Positions 10,928-22,130 of a DNA stretch of 64,000 bases are shown one piece after another. The position numbers and the translations under genes were made by a program. Numbering within the stretch: the stretch's first letter is position 1; the number at the start of each line of letters is the position of its first letter. The DNA lies in the NCBI GenBank assembly GCA_947652605.1, contig OX393578.1:53637415-53701414 (forward strand), in the 5' to 3' direction. Below the pieces are notes generated by a model. It did no database searches and had not been told where the DNA came from. It saw only the letters and a list, made by a program, of their open reading frames with translations. Origin of the DNA: Elmis aenea. Taxonomy: Eukaryota > Arthropoda > Insecta > Coleoptera > Elmidae.

Positions 10928-12050
10928 TGTATTTCAAACTTTTAGTTATTTTTTGTTGTTGTTACATTCCCCCCCTCCCTAGAAAACCCAGATTTGCGGT
11001 TACATTTGCGTTATCGTTACAATTTAAACCATTTACAGATGATATGCAAGCCCTGTCATGACGAGAATATTTAAATCTCATTTACACACACAACCATACG
11101 CCAGCTAAGCCGATTCGAACGCGGTCTATCATGTAATCGCGCCTCTATTGTGTTGTCATTAAATCAAACCTGTACAGATGACATCTCGTTAGCCACAGCA
11201 CCCGCTCTCGACTCATAATAATCAGACTCCTCAACATCGCTCGCCTAGACATCTCGAGACTCATCTCGGCTTTTGACAACTCTGGGTTGAGCGAGAAGGG
11301 AAAAAAAACTGGTCCCGTTCAAGAGGCCGCTTCTTGAAATTACTGAACTTGTCACAACCGGAAATTTCAGACCAAGATGCAGATATCTGTAGTACATACA
11401 CCGTCGTCAAAAAAGAGAAATGCATCGGCCCGAAGTGGTTTCGATCCGACGCCGGTCCGCTAATGACCTCCACTTGCCCTCCGGGGGTCGGGAATTATTT
11501 CACATCGCTTAATCTAGTGCGGCAAATTAGACTTGCATTACCGGTGCACGTTCAAACTTTACGTAAATACTTCACTCCGTATTGATCAGCAAATTTATTT
11601 CGTTTTGTATGGAATGGTCACGTTTTAAGTGGTGGATGTTTCACCCTAATGGTGGAAAGGTGAAAGTTCAGCAAAGCGATACAAAATTTGTACAAACAGA
11701 TCAACCCAAAAAAACAGCACAGCCAATAAACTTGTGTTTTTTTTGTAAATTGGCACATATCGGTGGGTAAATCAAACCGATTTTTGAACGAAATATTCCA
11801 AACCCATAATCGTTTATTTATTAACTTAAAGAAAATTGCAAAAATCACTTATTGGTAAAACAACTACCGAAAAATTACTTCTTATTAATGGATGGGGTTC
11901 AAATCTTTCAGCATTCGGTGTTGGCACACAACATCTCTAAAACCAAAAAAGCAAAGAGCACGCTTTTAGCTGTTTAAATTTTTTTTGCTATTCACAGAGA
12001 TTAATTTTTTAAATAAAAGCAGCACTGTTAACGCTAATTATAACAACATT
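10928..12050. other. Unique DNA with less AT-rich core (about 11.0-11.6 kb)
   Basis: 11,000-11,580 is relatively GC-rich and not repeated in the window. ORFs of 62-83 codons overlap on both strands without recognisable domains. The strings around 11,430-11,500 superficially recall a tRNA T-arm but no cloverleaf forms. Confidence 0.35.
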
Positions 12051-12059
12051 TATAAGGGA

Positions 12060-12420
12060 TAAAGTTGAAAATGCGATCAGGACCACCTTGTTTAACCTAT
12101 TTTGTTTTTCAATAAAATCAAAACCTCAAAAAATGGCAGTTGGTTGTGCTTTTTAATTTCCGTTTTGAATTTAATAACATTTATTATTTGTTTAAACCAT
12201 GTGGTCATATTACAAAACCGTCATTAACATATCGTAGTCAACATTATAGTTTTACTAATAATTTAATAAGGTTTAATTTTTTAACTATTCCATAAGGAGT
12301 CGCTAAAACTGGTATAGGTTTTAAAAAAGCCAACTAGTAAATTTTTAGTCAAAAATATCAAGTCTTTAAGTCTTTCCAGTAGTAATATAACAAATGCATT
12401 GAAAATTATCGTTAATTTTT
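12060..12420. repeat. Left arm of a diverged long inverted repeat
   Basis: Matches the complement of 15230-15600, for example TTTGTTTAAACCATGTGGTC followed by ATATTACAA and ATAGTTTTACTAATA. Identity is clearly lower than in the other palindromes, so this is an old element about 3.5 kb across, with younger insertions between the arms. Confidence 0.6.
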
Positions 12421-12757
12421 GGTAGATATGCCCGAATGCAAGTTGAGCAGAAAAAAACACGAGTGATTTTTCCTGTATTCAACTTACATGGTGAAGATTT
12501 GTCAAAAATTATAGATTATTTGCAATGCACGAGTTATATTTTGTCAGAAAATTTCCTTCACCTAACCTACCTGTCAAATTAATGTATCTTATGTCAAATT
12601 TTACAAGTACTGAGAGTGGTGCGTCAGGGGTGTGGTTTAATTTACATTAAAGTAACGCTGCTGGTCGCCGAAATCCGTCAAAAAATTATCAAGACCAAAA
12701 TATTTAATTCCCTCTCCAAATTTATATTTTCGACCAATCACAAACTCAGATTTCTTA

Positions 12758-13471
12758 CAAGGGAAGGTCACGATACGTTGTCGCTAGAATTTGATTCCGG
12801 CTGTGTTTATTACATCAAGGGCATCAAAACTTAATGTTTTCCAGAGTTATACGTGCCACTGGCCATTAACTTCGGAAAAATAGGGGAAAACTGAAAAATT
12901 TGTACAAAAAGGTCATTTTTGCGATGGCGTTGGCCATGAAACCGTCAGAGATAAAATCGAAATTCTTCTATTTACCAATAGGCGCATCCTTTGCAAGTAA
13001 AATAGTGCAAAGTTTTTGAAAAAATCTTGAACGGTTCCGGAGAAAAACGTCAAAAACGAAACCCCTGTATAAGCGCTATGTATTGAGTAGTTGTCGCATA
13101 TCTGTATTACTATATTTATGCGACTTGCATAGGCGTTTAACATAGGGAAAACCGTTTTTACAAAGGCCTCGTTTTTTGCGTTTTTCTTCGGAACCGTTTA
13201 AGATTTTTTCAAAAACTTTGCACCATTTTACTTGGAAAGGATGCGCGCATTGATAAATAGAAGAATTTCGATTTTGTCTTTTACGGTTTCATGGCCAACG
13301 CGATCGCAAATATTACTTTTATTAATCAGCGGTTCAGTTTTTCCCCTATTTTTCCGAAGTTAATGGCCAGTGGTACGTATAACTCTGGAAAACATTTAGT
13401 TTTTATGCCCTTGATGTAATTAACACAGCCAGAATCAAATTCTAGCGACAACGTATCGTGACCTTCCCTTG
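12758..13471. mobile_element. Palindromic element, TTA-flanked (copy 1)
   Basis: Inverted arms of about 320 bp begin CAAGGGAAGGTCACGATACG and face each other around 13,100. TTA lies outside each end. A second copy is at 36397-37100. Short outer words also form inverted pairs (CGACCAATCACAAACTCAGA against its complement at 13550), so it sits in a larger palindromic context running from about 12,540 to 13,770. No transposase is present. Confidence 0.75.
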
Positions 13472-13599
13472 TTAGAAACGACCAATAAACGCATGAAAAT
13501 CTGTTAATTGCGAAAAGGATATTATCAGTGTGTGATTATGTTTATTGGTCGTTTCTAGGAAATCTGAGTTTGTTATTGGTCGAAAACGCAAATTTGACA

Positions 13600-13660
13600 G
13601 GAGGATCAACATTTGACAGGAGGATCAACATTCAACATCTGACAGGGGAATGTAAAATTA
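13600..13660 (+). repeat. Short tandem repeat, 20-bp unit
   Basis: TTTGACAGGAGGATCAACAT occurs twice in tandem with a partial third unit (CATCTGACAGGGG). Confidence 0.6.
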
Positions 13661-13965
13661 TTACCGTGTAATAATGCTCCTATTGGTATTCTCTACCTAG
13701 AAGACTTAAGATTAGTGATTGGTTGAAAACGCAAATTTGATAGGTGAAGGAAATTTTCAACTTAAAATTACGCTAGGTTTCAATTTGTCACCAATTGGTA
13801 CACATCCAGTAAAATAAAAATCAACAATCAAAAAAATTGCTCCAAAAAGACAATCACACATTTAAAAAGGCTATGATAAGTTGAAAATGTAGAGCATAAT
13901 TTGTTTTTATCAAACAAATATGGACTAGTGCTGTTGAATATTTAAGCATATTAAAACTTTTATAA

Positions 13966-14105
13966 CCTTTTCGGTGCTCTGGACGAGTATACTCGCCAAA
14001 TTTTTACGCTGACAAAGATGCTCGAGACGAGTTAACTCGCTCGAACGTTATCGCATTTGAAAGTTATGCGCACAGACCGTTTAAGAGCATTGCGCACCGA
14101 AAAGG
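13966..14105. mobile_element. 140-bp MITE, piggyBac-like appearance
   Basis: Ends are CCTTTTCGGTGC and its complement, with an internal ACGAGTATACTCG palindrome near the left end. Such CCYTTTCGGTG-ended MITEs with this palindrome resemble short piggyBac derivatives, but the flanks do not show a clear TTAA, so the superfamily stays open. Confidence 0.5.
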
Positions 14106-14159
14106 CTAATAATGTGTCATTTTATAAGTTATGCTGACTTAATCAAGCAGAAAATGATC

Positions 14160-14640
14160 ATTCTGCAGTGAGTAACCTAATTAGGCCACCCTTTTTAAGT
14201 ACCTATAACGTACAGTTCTATTTAGTACCCTTTCGGAACCAAATCTGTGCTAAACATTGGTTGCATCGTATGATATATACTCCTGTCGTTCAAGATACGC
14301 ATCCCCAATCCCCTTGCAAATCGGCTCGGACTTTTATCGACCGTGTGTACAACGCACACGTGCCGAATTTAGGTCCTGAGCCAGATTGATCGTGGCCAGT
14401 AGCCACCCAATCCGTAATGTATTGTTATTGTTATAATACCGCAGTATCTCATATTTATGACCGACAAAACAAACTGATTATTTAGTTTACGAACGGCTAT
14501 TTGCCGCAAAGGAAGGCCTCGCACACCTCTCACCGGGTTTATTTTCGTTCTTTTCGTGGGAAAACAAGCGTTAACACGGTCTATGAAACAGATGAGAACC
14601 GGCAAAGGGCTTTTAGACGTTTTTTGAATGCCTTAAAGTC
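14160..14640. other. Unique, less AT-rich island
   Basis: Non-repetitive sequence with two short opposed ORFs (14168-14389 plus, 14369-14605 minus) and no recognised domain. It lies between repeats and could be ancestral host sequence. Confidence 0.3.
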
Positions 14641-14699
14641 AAACACTAAAACGTACAACTATTATAATTATATTTAACAATGATTGCGACCAATTTTTA

Positions 14700-15229
14700 A
14701 ATGTTTCCTGTATCATAAATAATAACAGTACTAGGGAATAAATCGTCAAAACAGGGACTCGAAAATGTAACATTTGTGAGAAATGTGTGGAAAAAACGCC
14801 AATTGTTCGAAAACGGTTGAACTTAGATACAAAACGCCTAAAATATTATCGAAATAAAATTTAATTTGGAATCAAAACACAGAAACAAGACTGAATATGG
14901 TAGAAAATAGTTTTAGATATGCACTTACCGATTTGTTTAAAACATGTTTTGTATCTATACAGAGCTGTAAATCAAATATTGTAACATTTGTAAGAAATAT
15001 ATATCGTTTAAAATGACTTTAGATAATGCAACTAATGATTGCTAAAGACTTTTGTAATGAAAATTTTCTAATACCTTAACTAAAAACAAAGCTATGGAAT
15101 AATTCCTCTTGGCTGTAATAAAAATGTAACATTTGTGACAATTTTTTTAATGAATAATCGCAAACTTTTTATTATATTAAAAAAGACTTTGTCAATCTCA
15201 CTGTGTTATCCTTACAACTAAATTATATC
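14700..15229 (+). repeat. Interspersed repeat with internal direct repeats
   Basis: The word TGTAACATTTGTGAGAAATG or a close variant occurs near 14,766, 14,978 and 15,124, and again at 21,463 and 21,599. It is accompanied by ATGCAACTAAT and CAAAGCTRTRRAATAATTC words. It behaves as a dispersed repeat with an internal period of roughly 150-210 bp. Family not recognised. Confidence 0.5.
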
Positions 15230-15600
15230 ACGATGAAATGAGTCAAAGACGACATTTTTGATTAAAAATTCACTAGGCTTTGCTACCAAAAATCGCTTCT
15301 TACTTAAAGACCTGTACCAGTTTTAAAACTCCTTGTGGGATACTTTAAAATAAAACGTTATCAAACTATTAGTAAAACTATTATGTTCATTACGGTATGT
15401 TGATGACGCTCTTGTAATATGACCACATGGTTTAAACAAATAATATGAATGATTAGTTACATATAAATGTTATAAAATTCATAACATAAACTGAAATGCA
15501 CAACCATCTACAATTTTTCGAAGTTTTGATTTAATTGAAAAAAAAACAGGCTATATAATTAGCAAAACATCTGGACAAAGAGACGGATGTTTTGAAGTTG
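15230..15600. repeat. Right arm of the diverged inverted repeat at 12060
   Basis: Complement of the 12060-12420 segment with moderate divergence, including GACCACATGGTTTAAACAAA. Confidence 0.6.
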
Positions 15601-16025
15601 GTATAGCTTTTCTTTATGAAGCCATTAATTTTAAATAAAAAGTACATGATTTTAGAATTGAAATTAAGATAAGTGAGAGAGTGGATTTACGGGGTATCTC
15701 GGTTACCGTGTTAGTTAGCGATACTTTGATATCGATGGGTTAAGTAACTTTTCTGTCAAGAAATTAACGCACGTCACATACTGTAACAATAATTCCAGTT
15801 CATTTATACTAAATTAATACAGACGACACTTCTAATTTACTTATACCGAATTTACATTGGTATAGTAGCTAAAACAAGTCACTAATCAAGTAGCAAAACT
15901 TTGTTTTAGTGACTGTTTACATAATATATACGTGGTCTACACCCAATTTAGTGAAATTATTTACTAATTGACAAAAAATGGAATATCGTCCTCAAGTAAA
16001 TAGATGTGATTTCGATTTTTTACCT

Positions 16026-16151
16026 TACTTACTCAAAAAGTCACTAAATTGTTTACTTGCGCAAGTACTAAACGAAACTGTCTACACTTACTTACTCAAA
16101 AAGTCACTAAATTGTTTACTTGCGCAAGTACTAAACGAAACTGTCTACAGT
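16026..16151 (+). repeat. 63-bp tandem duplication
   Basis: Two nearly exact 63-bp units starting ACTTACTCAAAAAGTCACTA at 16027 and 16090. Because 63 is divisible by three it yields a repeated peptide in one frame, but there is no other sign of coding. Confidence 0.85.
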
Positions 16152-16377
16152 CTACACGTTGCAAGTAGCTAAATTCCCTTACTTGATTTAGTTACTTGCA
16201 TATTAGCGAGGGTTGTCTTCTATCTTTATATGTTTCTGCATATCGTTGACTTGACAATATAGAATTCCTATTCAATAAATGAAAAATTGGCAGCGTATCG
16301 CGATTTCTTCGTTATTAAAGTTCATTTTTACGAATTATTAATGTGACAAGTAAGAGGCTTTCAAAACTTTTAGTATG

Positions 16378-16620
16378 TTAATTGGTTGTCATGAAAACAA
16401 CATAAACTACAACGACCGGCCTACCTGATTTATAGTGGTTATTGTGTTTAAAACGTATTTTTTCAAATTTGACAAAGAAAGAAGAAGTAAAATACCATGT
16501 GTGATACATCAATGTATTCAGAAAAATAAATTCCAATTGATTATGTAAAAACAAAAATTGCGCCCATAAGAAAAAATAAAGTTGATTGTCATAAAACAAA
16601 AACGAATCGATCTAGGAAAA
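16378..16620. other. AT-rich spacer, nothing recognised
   Basis: Sequence of the outer element or host between the tandem duplication and the hAT-type insertion; only a chance minus-strand ORF. Confidence 0.3.
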
Positions 16621-16674
16621 ATTTGTGACCACCATCCGATTCGGCTTAAAAAGTTGCTTGGGCAATGTTTTTAC

Positions 16675-18131
16675 CAGGGACGGAATAACGTTTTAAATCG
16701 TTACGTTATTGTATAACGTTATTTATTATTTGGTTTCGTTACATAACGTTATAAATAACATTAAAAAAATGAATTGTTATGTTATATAACGTTATATAAC
16801 GTTACATAAATTATGATGTACAGGGTGTTTCTTAAATAATGCGAAAAAATTCCTTATCGAAAATTAAGTGGGGTCTTTTATGTAAAAATTTTTTCTTAGA
16901 CGTCTCCTTTCGGAGTTAAGAAAGGGGATCGGTAAAATTAGGTTTTAATTTTGTTTGTAAAATTTAGATAAATGTAGGAGAATGATATTTGGTAGATGTT
17001 TTATACTTATTAAAATGTTTCGCATAGTAATATTTCCACATTCACAGGAAAAAGGAAAAAGGAAAAAATTCGACCCCTGTTGGTTTGTTAATCAGAACTT
17101 TTTATTAAGTTCACATTTTGCAATTTTTAATATTTTTTTTGGAAGTTAAATTTATTTAGAACCTTTTTTTATTCTTTAGTTTCTCTCGTAAATCCTACAG
17201 TTTTGAGTAAAAAATTAAATGAGTGAATATGATGTTTATGTTCATATTGGGTAGAATTGACGGGCGTTTTAGCGTTGTCGCTGCGTCAAAATGAATTACA
17301 CCCGTCACTTCTACCCAATATGAACATAAACAAACCAAGGTAACTACCAAAATGAATCGTTTTATATTGGAATATTTGATGGTTCATGTTCATTCTTATA
17401 ATTTTTTACTCAAAAACTGTAGGTTTAACGAGAAAAGTTAAAGAATAAAAAAAACTTCTAAAGAAATCAAGTATTCAAAAAAAAAAAATTGCTAGATTTC
17501 AACCCACCAAAAAGTTTACAAAAAAAACAGCAGTCGCACTTTTCAGCCTTCTGGGAACTCCTTACTATGGGAAACCTTTTAATAAGTATAAAACATCTAG
17601 GTACCAAATATCACTCTCCTACATTTATCCAAATTTGAGAAATAAAATAAAAACCCAATTTTACCGATCCCCTTTAGGGGGGTGTAACTATAAAAGGAGA
17701 CCCTAAATAAAAAAAATTTATATGAAAGACCCCTCTTAATTTTCGATAAGGAATCACCTCCCGAATTTTTTCGCATTATTTAAGAAACATGCTGTATAAA
17801 AATAATTTTTATTTGAAACTATTGCAAATATTTTTGGGATTTGTAAATGTAAATTTAAAAAATAGTACAAAATTACGTTGAGATATTTTATATTCATTTT
17901 AATTTCTAAAATACAAGCAAAATATTATATCTTCTGAAAATAAAAAGATCGCTGTATAAAAATTTAATTTATAGAGAATAACGATACAAAATAACTTTTA
18001 ATGAAACGTTATCGGTTATTATAACGTTATATAACGTTATAAAAATATCGTTACGTTATTGTATAAAAAATTATAGTTGAATCGTTATTATAACGTTATC
18101 GGGTATCGTTACGTTACGTTTTCCATCCCTG
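16675..18131. mobile_element. hAT-type MITE with perfect 8-bp target duplication
   Basis: Starts CAGGGACGGAATAACG and ends CGTTTTCCATCCCTG, with GTTTTTAC repeated exactly on both sides (16667-16674 and 18132-18139). Eight-bp duplications and CAGGG-type ends are hallmarks of hAT transposons. Both subterminal regions are packed with AACGTTAT/ATAACGTT words. A foldback element (16821-17794) is inserted inside; without it the MITE is about 480 bp and has no coding capacity. Confidence 0.9.
16821..17794. mobile_element. Foldback element inside the hAT MITE
   Basis: TA-flanked (16819-16820, 17795-17796). Starts CAGGGTGTTTCTTAAATAAT; the complementary right end has one change (CATGCTG). Arms of about 400 bp face a central mini-palindrome built on TGTTTATGTTCATATTGGGT around 17,240-17,335. 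A second copy is at 21704-24495. A short GGAAAAA triplication sits at 17,046. No ORF. Confidence 0.85.
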
Positions 18132-18561
18132 GTTTTTACACATTTGAAATATTTTATACCCCAAAAATCGTATTTTCCAGTTTTTCCAAATTTTCTCAGA
18201 TACCGTTTGAGATATTTCCAATTTCTCTTTGCATTATTAATAAGCACCAAATTTAGCAACTTTGCCAAATGTAAACCTATACTCTAGCCTCCAGCTATTA
18301 TAATAATCGAGATCCCCATGCTTAAACTCGAATTTCAATCACCCTGTATATTATGTAAACAGTCACTAAAACAAAATTTTGACAAGTTTTGCTACTTGAT
18401 TGGTGACTTGTTTTAGCTACTATAACAATGTAAATTCGGTATAAATAAATTGGAATAAGTATCGTCTGTATTAATTTAGTATAAATGAACTTGAATAAGC
18501 GTTACAGTATGAAATGTGCGTTAAGTTTTTGACAGTAGAGTTACTTAACCCAGATTGTCAC

Positions 18562-19400
18562 CCGAGTATAGTTAAATGACTGCAGTAAAATGTGAACAGG
18601 AACGATTAAGGTTTCTTTATTTCGCTTTTGTACATTATCAGCAGTAAAGTAGAAGTTTCGCGTTGTTATCAATCAATAGTCGAACAATTCGGTAGATTTC
18701 TGAATCTGTCAGCGTTGTGGTAAATTTCGTCCGTTGTAAAACACCACAAATAACCTCATCAGTTCGAAATTACTCGCCTTTACGCGCTAAATTCAGAACT
18801 CCGAAAAAGGATAAGGGGATAAAAAGGCGAACATCTGACCAAATTAACGAAAATCCGAGGGATACTTGGTATTTCAGTCTTTGCCGTTACGAGTCAAAGA
18901 AAACTGCGAGCAAAGCACGTATGAAACAATGCTAACACAGAGGACGGCTAAAATATTAATATCTACAGTACCCGGGCGGGAGGCGGCGTTTTTATTATGT
19001 TGGGAGCAACGGTTCGAGGAAACAATCTCGGTAATTGAAAGGGCAACGCTAAGTGAGACGGTGAGTGCGCGAGAGAGACGGGCCGCAGCGCCACAGCACA
19101 GCACAGAGCAGCAAGAACAGCATCATTAATATTGACTCGCAGCTTCGAACAGGTGGTGGACTAGCGGCCCCCGGCCCAGGTCCATTCCATATTAAAGCAT
19201 TTATCAGTTTATCGTGCAAGCGGAACACGTCTCACCTTAACAAGATCAATTTGATTGCCAATCATACATTTTAATTATTACTCGTTATACGTCGATTAAT
19301 TATTGACGTTTTTAACACCAGCAGGGCGGCAGGGCTCGCGGAAAACCACTCGCTCGCTACAGAACACCTGTCTCTCGCATCAGTAAAATAATTTTCTAGC
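18562..19400. other. Less AT-rich unique island, candidate host exon or regulatory DNA
   Basis: 18,950-19,180 is the most GC-rich patch of this part, with ACGGTGAGTGCG (a good splice-donor consensus) at about 19,057 and CAG-rich sequence after it. ORFs up to 87 codons overlap on both strands, so no protein is claimed. It might be an untranslated first exon or a regulatory element; no TATA or initiator context decides this. Confidence 0.3.
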
Positions 19401-21170
19401 ATGTTATAAACACGAACCGCGGAATATTAACTTGCAAATTAATTAAGTACGCCGCTCGGATTCATATTAAATATAAAGTGCACAGTGTATTCGGTCCTTG
19501 GTACGAACCATCATTTCCTATTTAACGTTATTTGGTCTAAACTAAATAAAGCAGAACCAAAGCGAATATAAGCCGCTTACTTTTGCTTGTTTGATTAAAA
19601 CCAAACGCTTAAAACTTTGAAACATCACGTTTTACGTACATGTGCAACACTTTTCATCGAATTTAGTATTAAATTATGAACCAAGGCATAGCAATTTGTA
19701 AAACACAGAATGCACTTTTTACACAAACAGAACAAAAAGTATAATTTAATAACTGATTTACAAACCAAAGCTTGCTTAATTGTAACACAACTTGTTGTCG
19801 ACTTTTCAACAATTTGTTAAATGCCTTTTGGACGAATTAAATTTGAAATGCAACATTAACTATAAAAAAAACAAGAGTATAACTTAAAAAGGATTAAACT
19901 TGCAATTAATAACACCATAAGCAAAATATCGATGTTTCAAATCTCTTAATAACACAAATGTAACAACGTAATATAATCTTTACACCACGTTAGGCAAACT
20001 TGAAATCAAACACATGAAGTTTGTAATAAGTTAGCATACGTACTAAGGGATTGAACTATTACACTTTTATTTCTGGGGGCTATACTTGACATAATCCAGT
20101 TATTAATGACAAACTAGCAACTTTAAAAGGTTTACATTGAGATTGGAACTTTGTACTGGGTAAAATTTGATAACACGCACATAATTATAAAATATTAACA
20201 TATTTTAAGCAGGTTTTTTATCAAATGAGATGTTTGAGCACAATCTTTTTTTTTAACTTATCAAAAACGGAAACTTAATCAATAAATAACATTTATAATA
20301 AACAGTATATTTCTGACAACAGTCACTAACGAAAATAATTATGTGATATTAACAAAAGATGTTGGATTAGTTTTTCGGATATAAGAACATTATCAACAAT
20401 GTTTGTTTATTTGCAAACATCAAAAAGCTTAAAATATTACTAGACGAGACAAACTCAAAGTAGTAGGTATTTTAAAATTTATAAGCAAACCTGCGAATAT
20501 GTATCACCTGTAGATATCTATTACTTGTAAGTTTGTATTATGTAGAAGTATTCTATGAAAAATGTATTAAATATTTTACAGTAATATAGCAAAAGAAATT
20601 TAAGGTATAGCTCTTTATCAATGTCTCATTTTAGTTAAATTACTGTATTATGTAAACAAAATATTGAAAATAAAAATTTAGTTACGATAAATCATCCATA
20701 TTTATTTTAATAAAAGTCATTTCTTAAAAGCCAATAAATCCAACATTATTTATATGTAACAGATTAAGCTTGTTTTAAAAGTGAAATATTATGTATACAG
20801 TTTTAAAAATATCCGCAACTTGATTAATTTTATGTTTACCGAATAGTCATAAGGACATGAAATAATTATACCTGAATACATAACAATAAACTCACTATTA
20901 AATCGTCCTTTTGTAGTTTTTCAGAAAATCAGGCCTACCTGGAAAAAACAAAATAACATAAGCATGTAAATTTTTACATAGAGTAACATTATAAACAAAA
21001 CTTCTTACATATTGGTTACTTAAAAATAAATAAAATAAATCAGGCAAAAGAAACTTCCAGTGTATTATGTTAAAAGTTTTACAAGTCAACAATCACTATC
21101 AGATTATTGTCAATTACAATAAGACTTCAGGCAATTCTGTTCTGACGTTATAAACCAATTATACATAAAT
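19401..21170. other. AT-rich, non-repetitive stretch
   Basis: Long AT-rich sequence without recognisable repeats, transposon ends or ORFs beyond 64 codons. Confidence 0.4.
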
Positions 21171-21174
21171 ACAT

Positions 21175-21700
21175 TTTTAAGCTTTTGCAAAGGTCACAAT
21201 TAAAAAAAATCAGTCAATCAAAAACCGTCGATTTTTAACAAAAAAATGTACTTTGAATTAGAATTAATGCCAATTGCACAATTATATAATTTAAAAAAAA
21301 AAGCATATTAGTATGCAGACACAAAACACTTAGTATAGGTACAAATAGTTATATGTTATGCAACCAACGACCATAGACAACTTTTGTCGAAAACATTTTT
21401 TGTACTTGTATTATTAACAAAGCTGTAAAATAATTCTTTTATTTACTAAAAAAATTAACATTTGTGAAAAATTGTTAGAGCTAAAAATGATTCAAGGTTA
21501 TGCAACTAATAACTGCCAATATATTTTATATCAAATATGTTTTTATATCGTTATCAATTACAGAGTTCTGAAATCATTTGTCTTGGCTGAAACTCAAAAT
21601 GTAACATTTGTAAGAAATGTATTAACACTAATTCGAAAACGGTTCATTTTAGGGACAAAACACATTAAACTATTTAAAAAAAATCCAAGTGGAGGTACAT
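21175..21700 (+). repeat. Second copy of the TGTAACATTTGT interspersed repeat
   Basis: Shares TAACATTTGTRARAAAT and ATGCAACTAAT words with 14700-15229. A 90-codon ORF (21472-21744) spans this repeat and the next element, so it is not credible as a gene. Confidence 0.45.
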
Positions 21701-22130
21701 ATACAGCGTGTTTTTTAAATATTGTGAAAAACTTCAGGAGGTAATTCCTTCTCAAAAATTAAGGAGGGGGTATAATGTTTTTCCCTCAGACGCCTCCTTT
21801 TGGAGTTACAACCCTCTAAAGAGGAGCGATAAAATTAGGTTTTTATTTTATTTCTCAAATTTGGAAAAATGTAGGAGAATGATATTCGGTACATATTTTG
21901 TACGTTTTAAAAGGTTTCTCATAATTATATTTTTAATCATCTACCACCTTCACGGGGGGCTGAGAAGTGCGACCTTTGTTGGTTTTTATATCAGAACTTT
22001 TTGGAGGCTTAAAATTTTGCAATTTAAATTTTTTTATTGGTAAGCTTGCTTTATTTTGAAACTTTCTTTAGTTTTTATATTTTCCTGCAAAACCTACAAT
22101 TTTTGAGTAAAAATTAAAATGCGTGTACAT

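Larger units (their letters stand above)
15737..18560. mobile_element. Outer inverted-repeat element of a three-level nest
   Basis: Arms of about 200 bp (15737-15938 and 18357-18560) begin GGGTTAAGTAACT and carry TTTATACTAAATTAATACAG and TAGCTAAAACAAGTCAC in inverse orientation. Between them lie a 63-bp tandem duplication, unique AT-rich DNA and the hAT-type element. Just outside the left arm a fragment of the 45.7-kb foldback family (ATCTCGGTTACCGTG) is visible. Terminal duplications are not clear. Confidence 0.65.

Noticed and set aside
11430..11500. tRNA-like or SINE-like box (GGTTTCGATCC) near GC-rich sequence
   Set aside because: No matching A box at the right distance and no cloverleaf on either strand.
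15978..16172. 64-codon ORF with a perfect 21-residue peptide repeat
   Set aside because: The repeat is a 63-bp DNA duplication inside an old mobile element; nothing else suggests coding.
18866..19129. 87-codon ORF in a GC-rich patch as a real gene
   Set aside because: An opposed ORF of similar length covers the same bases and no domain is recognised; only the island itself is noted.
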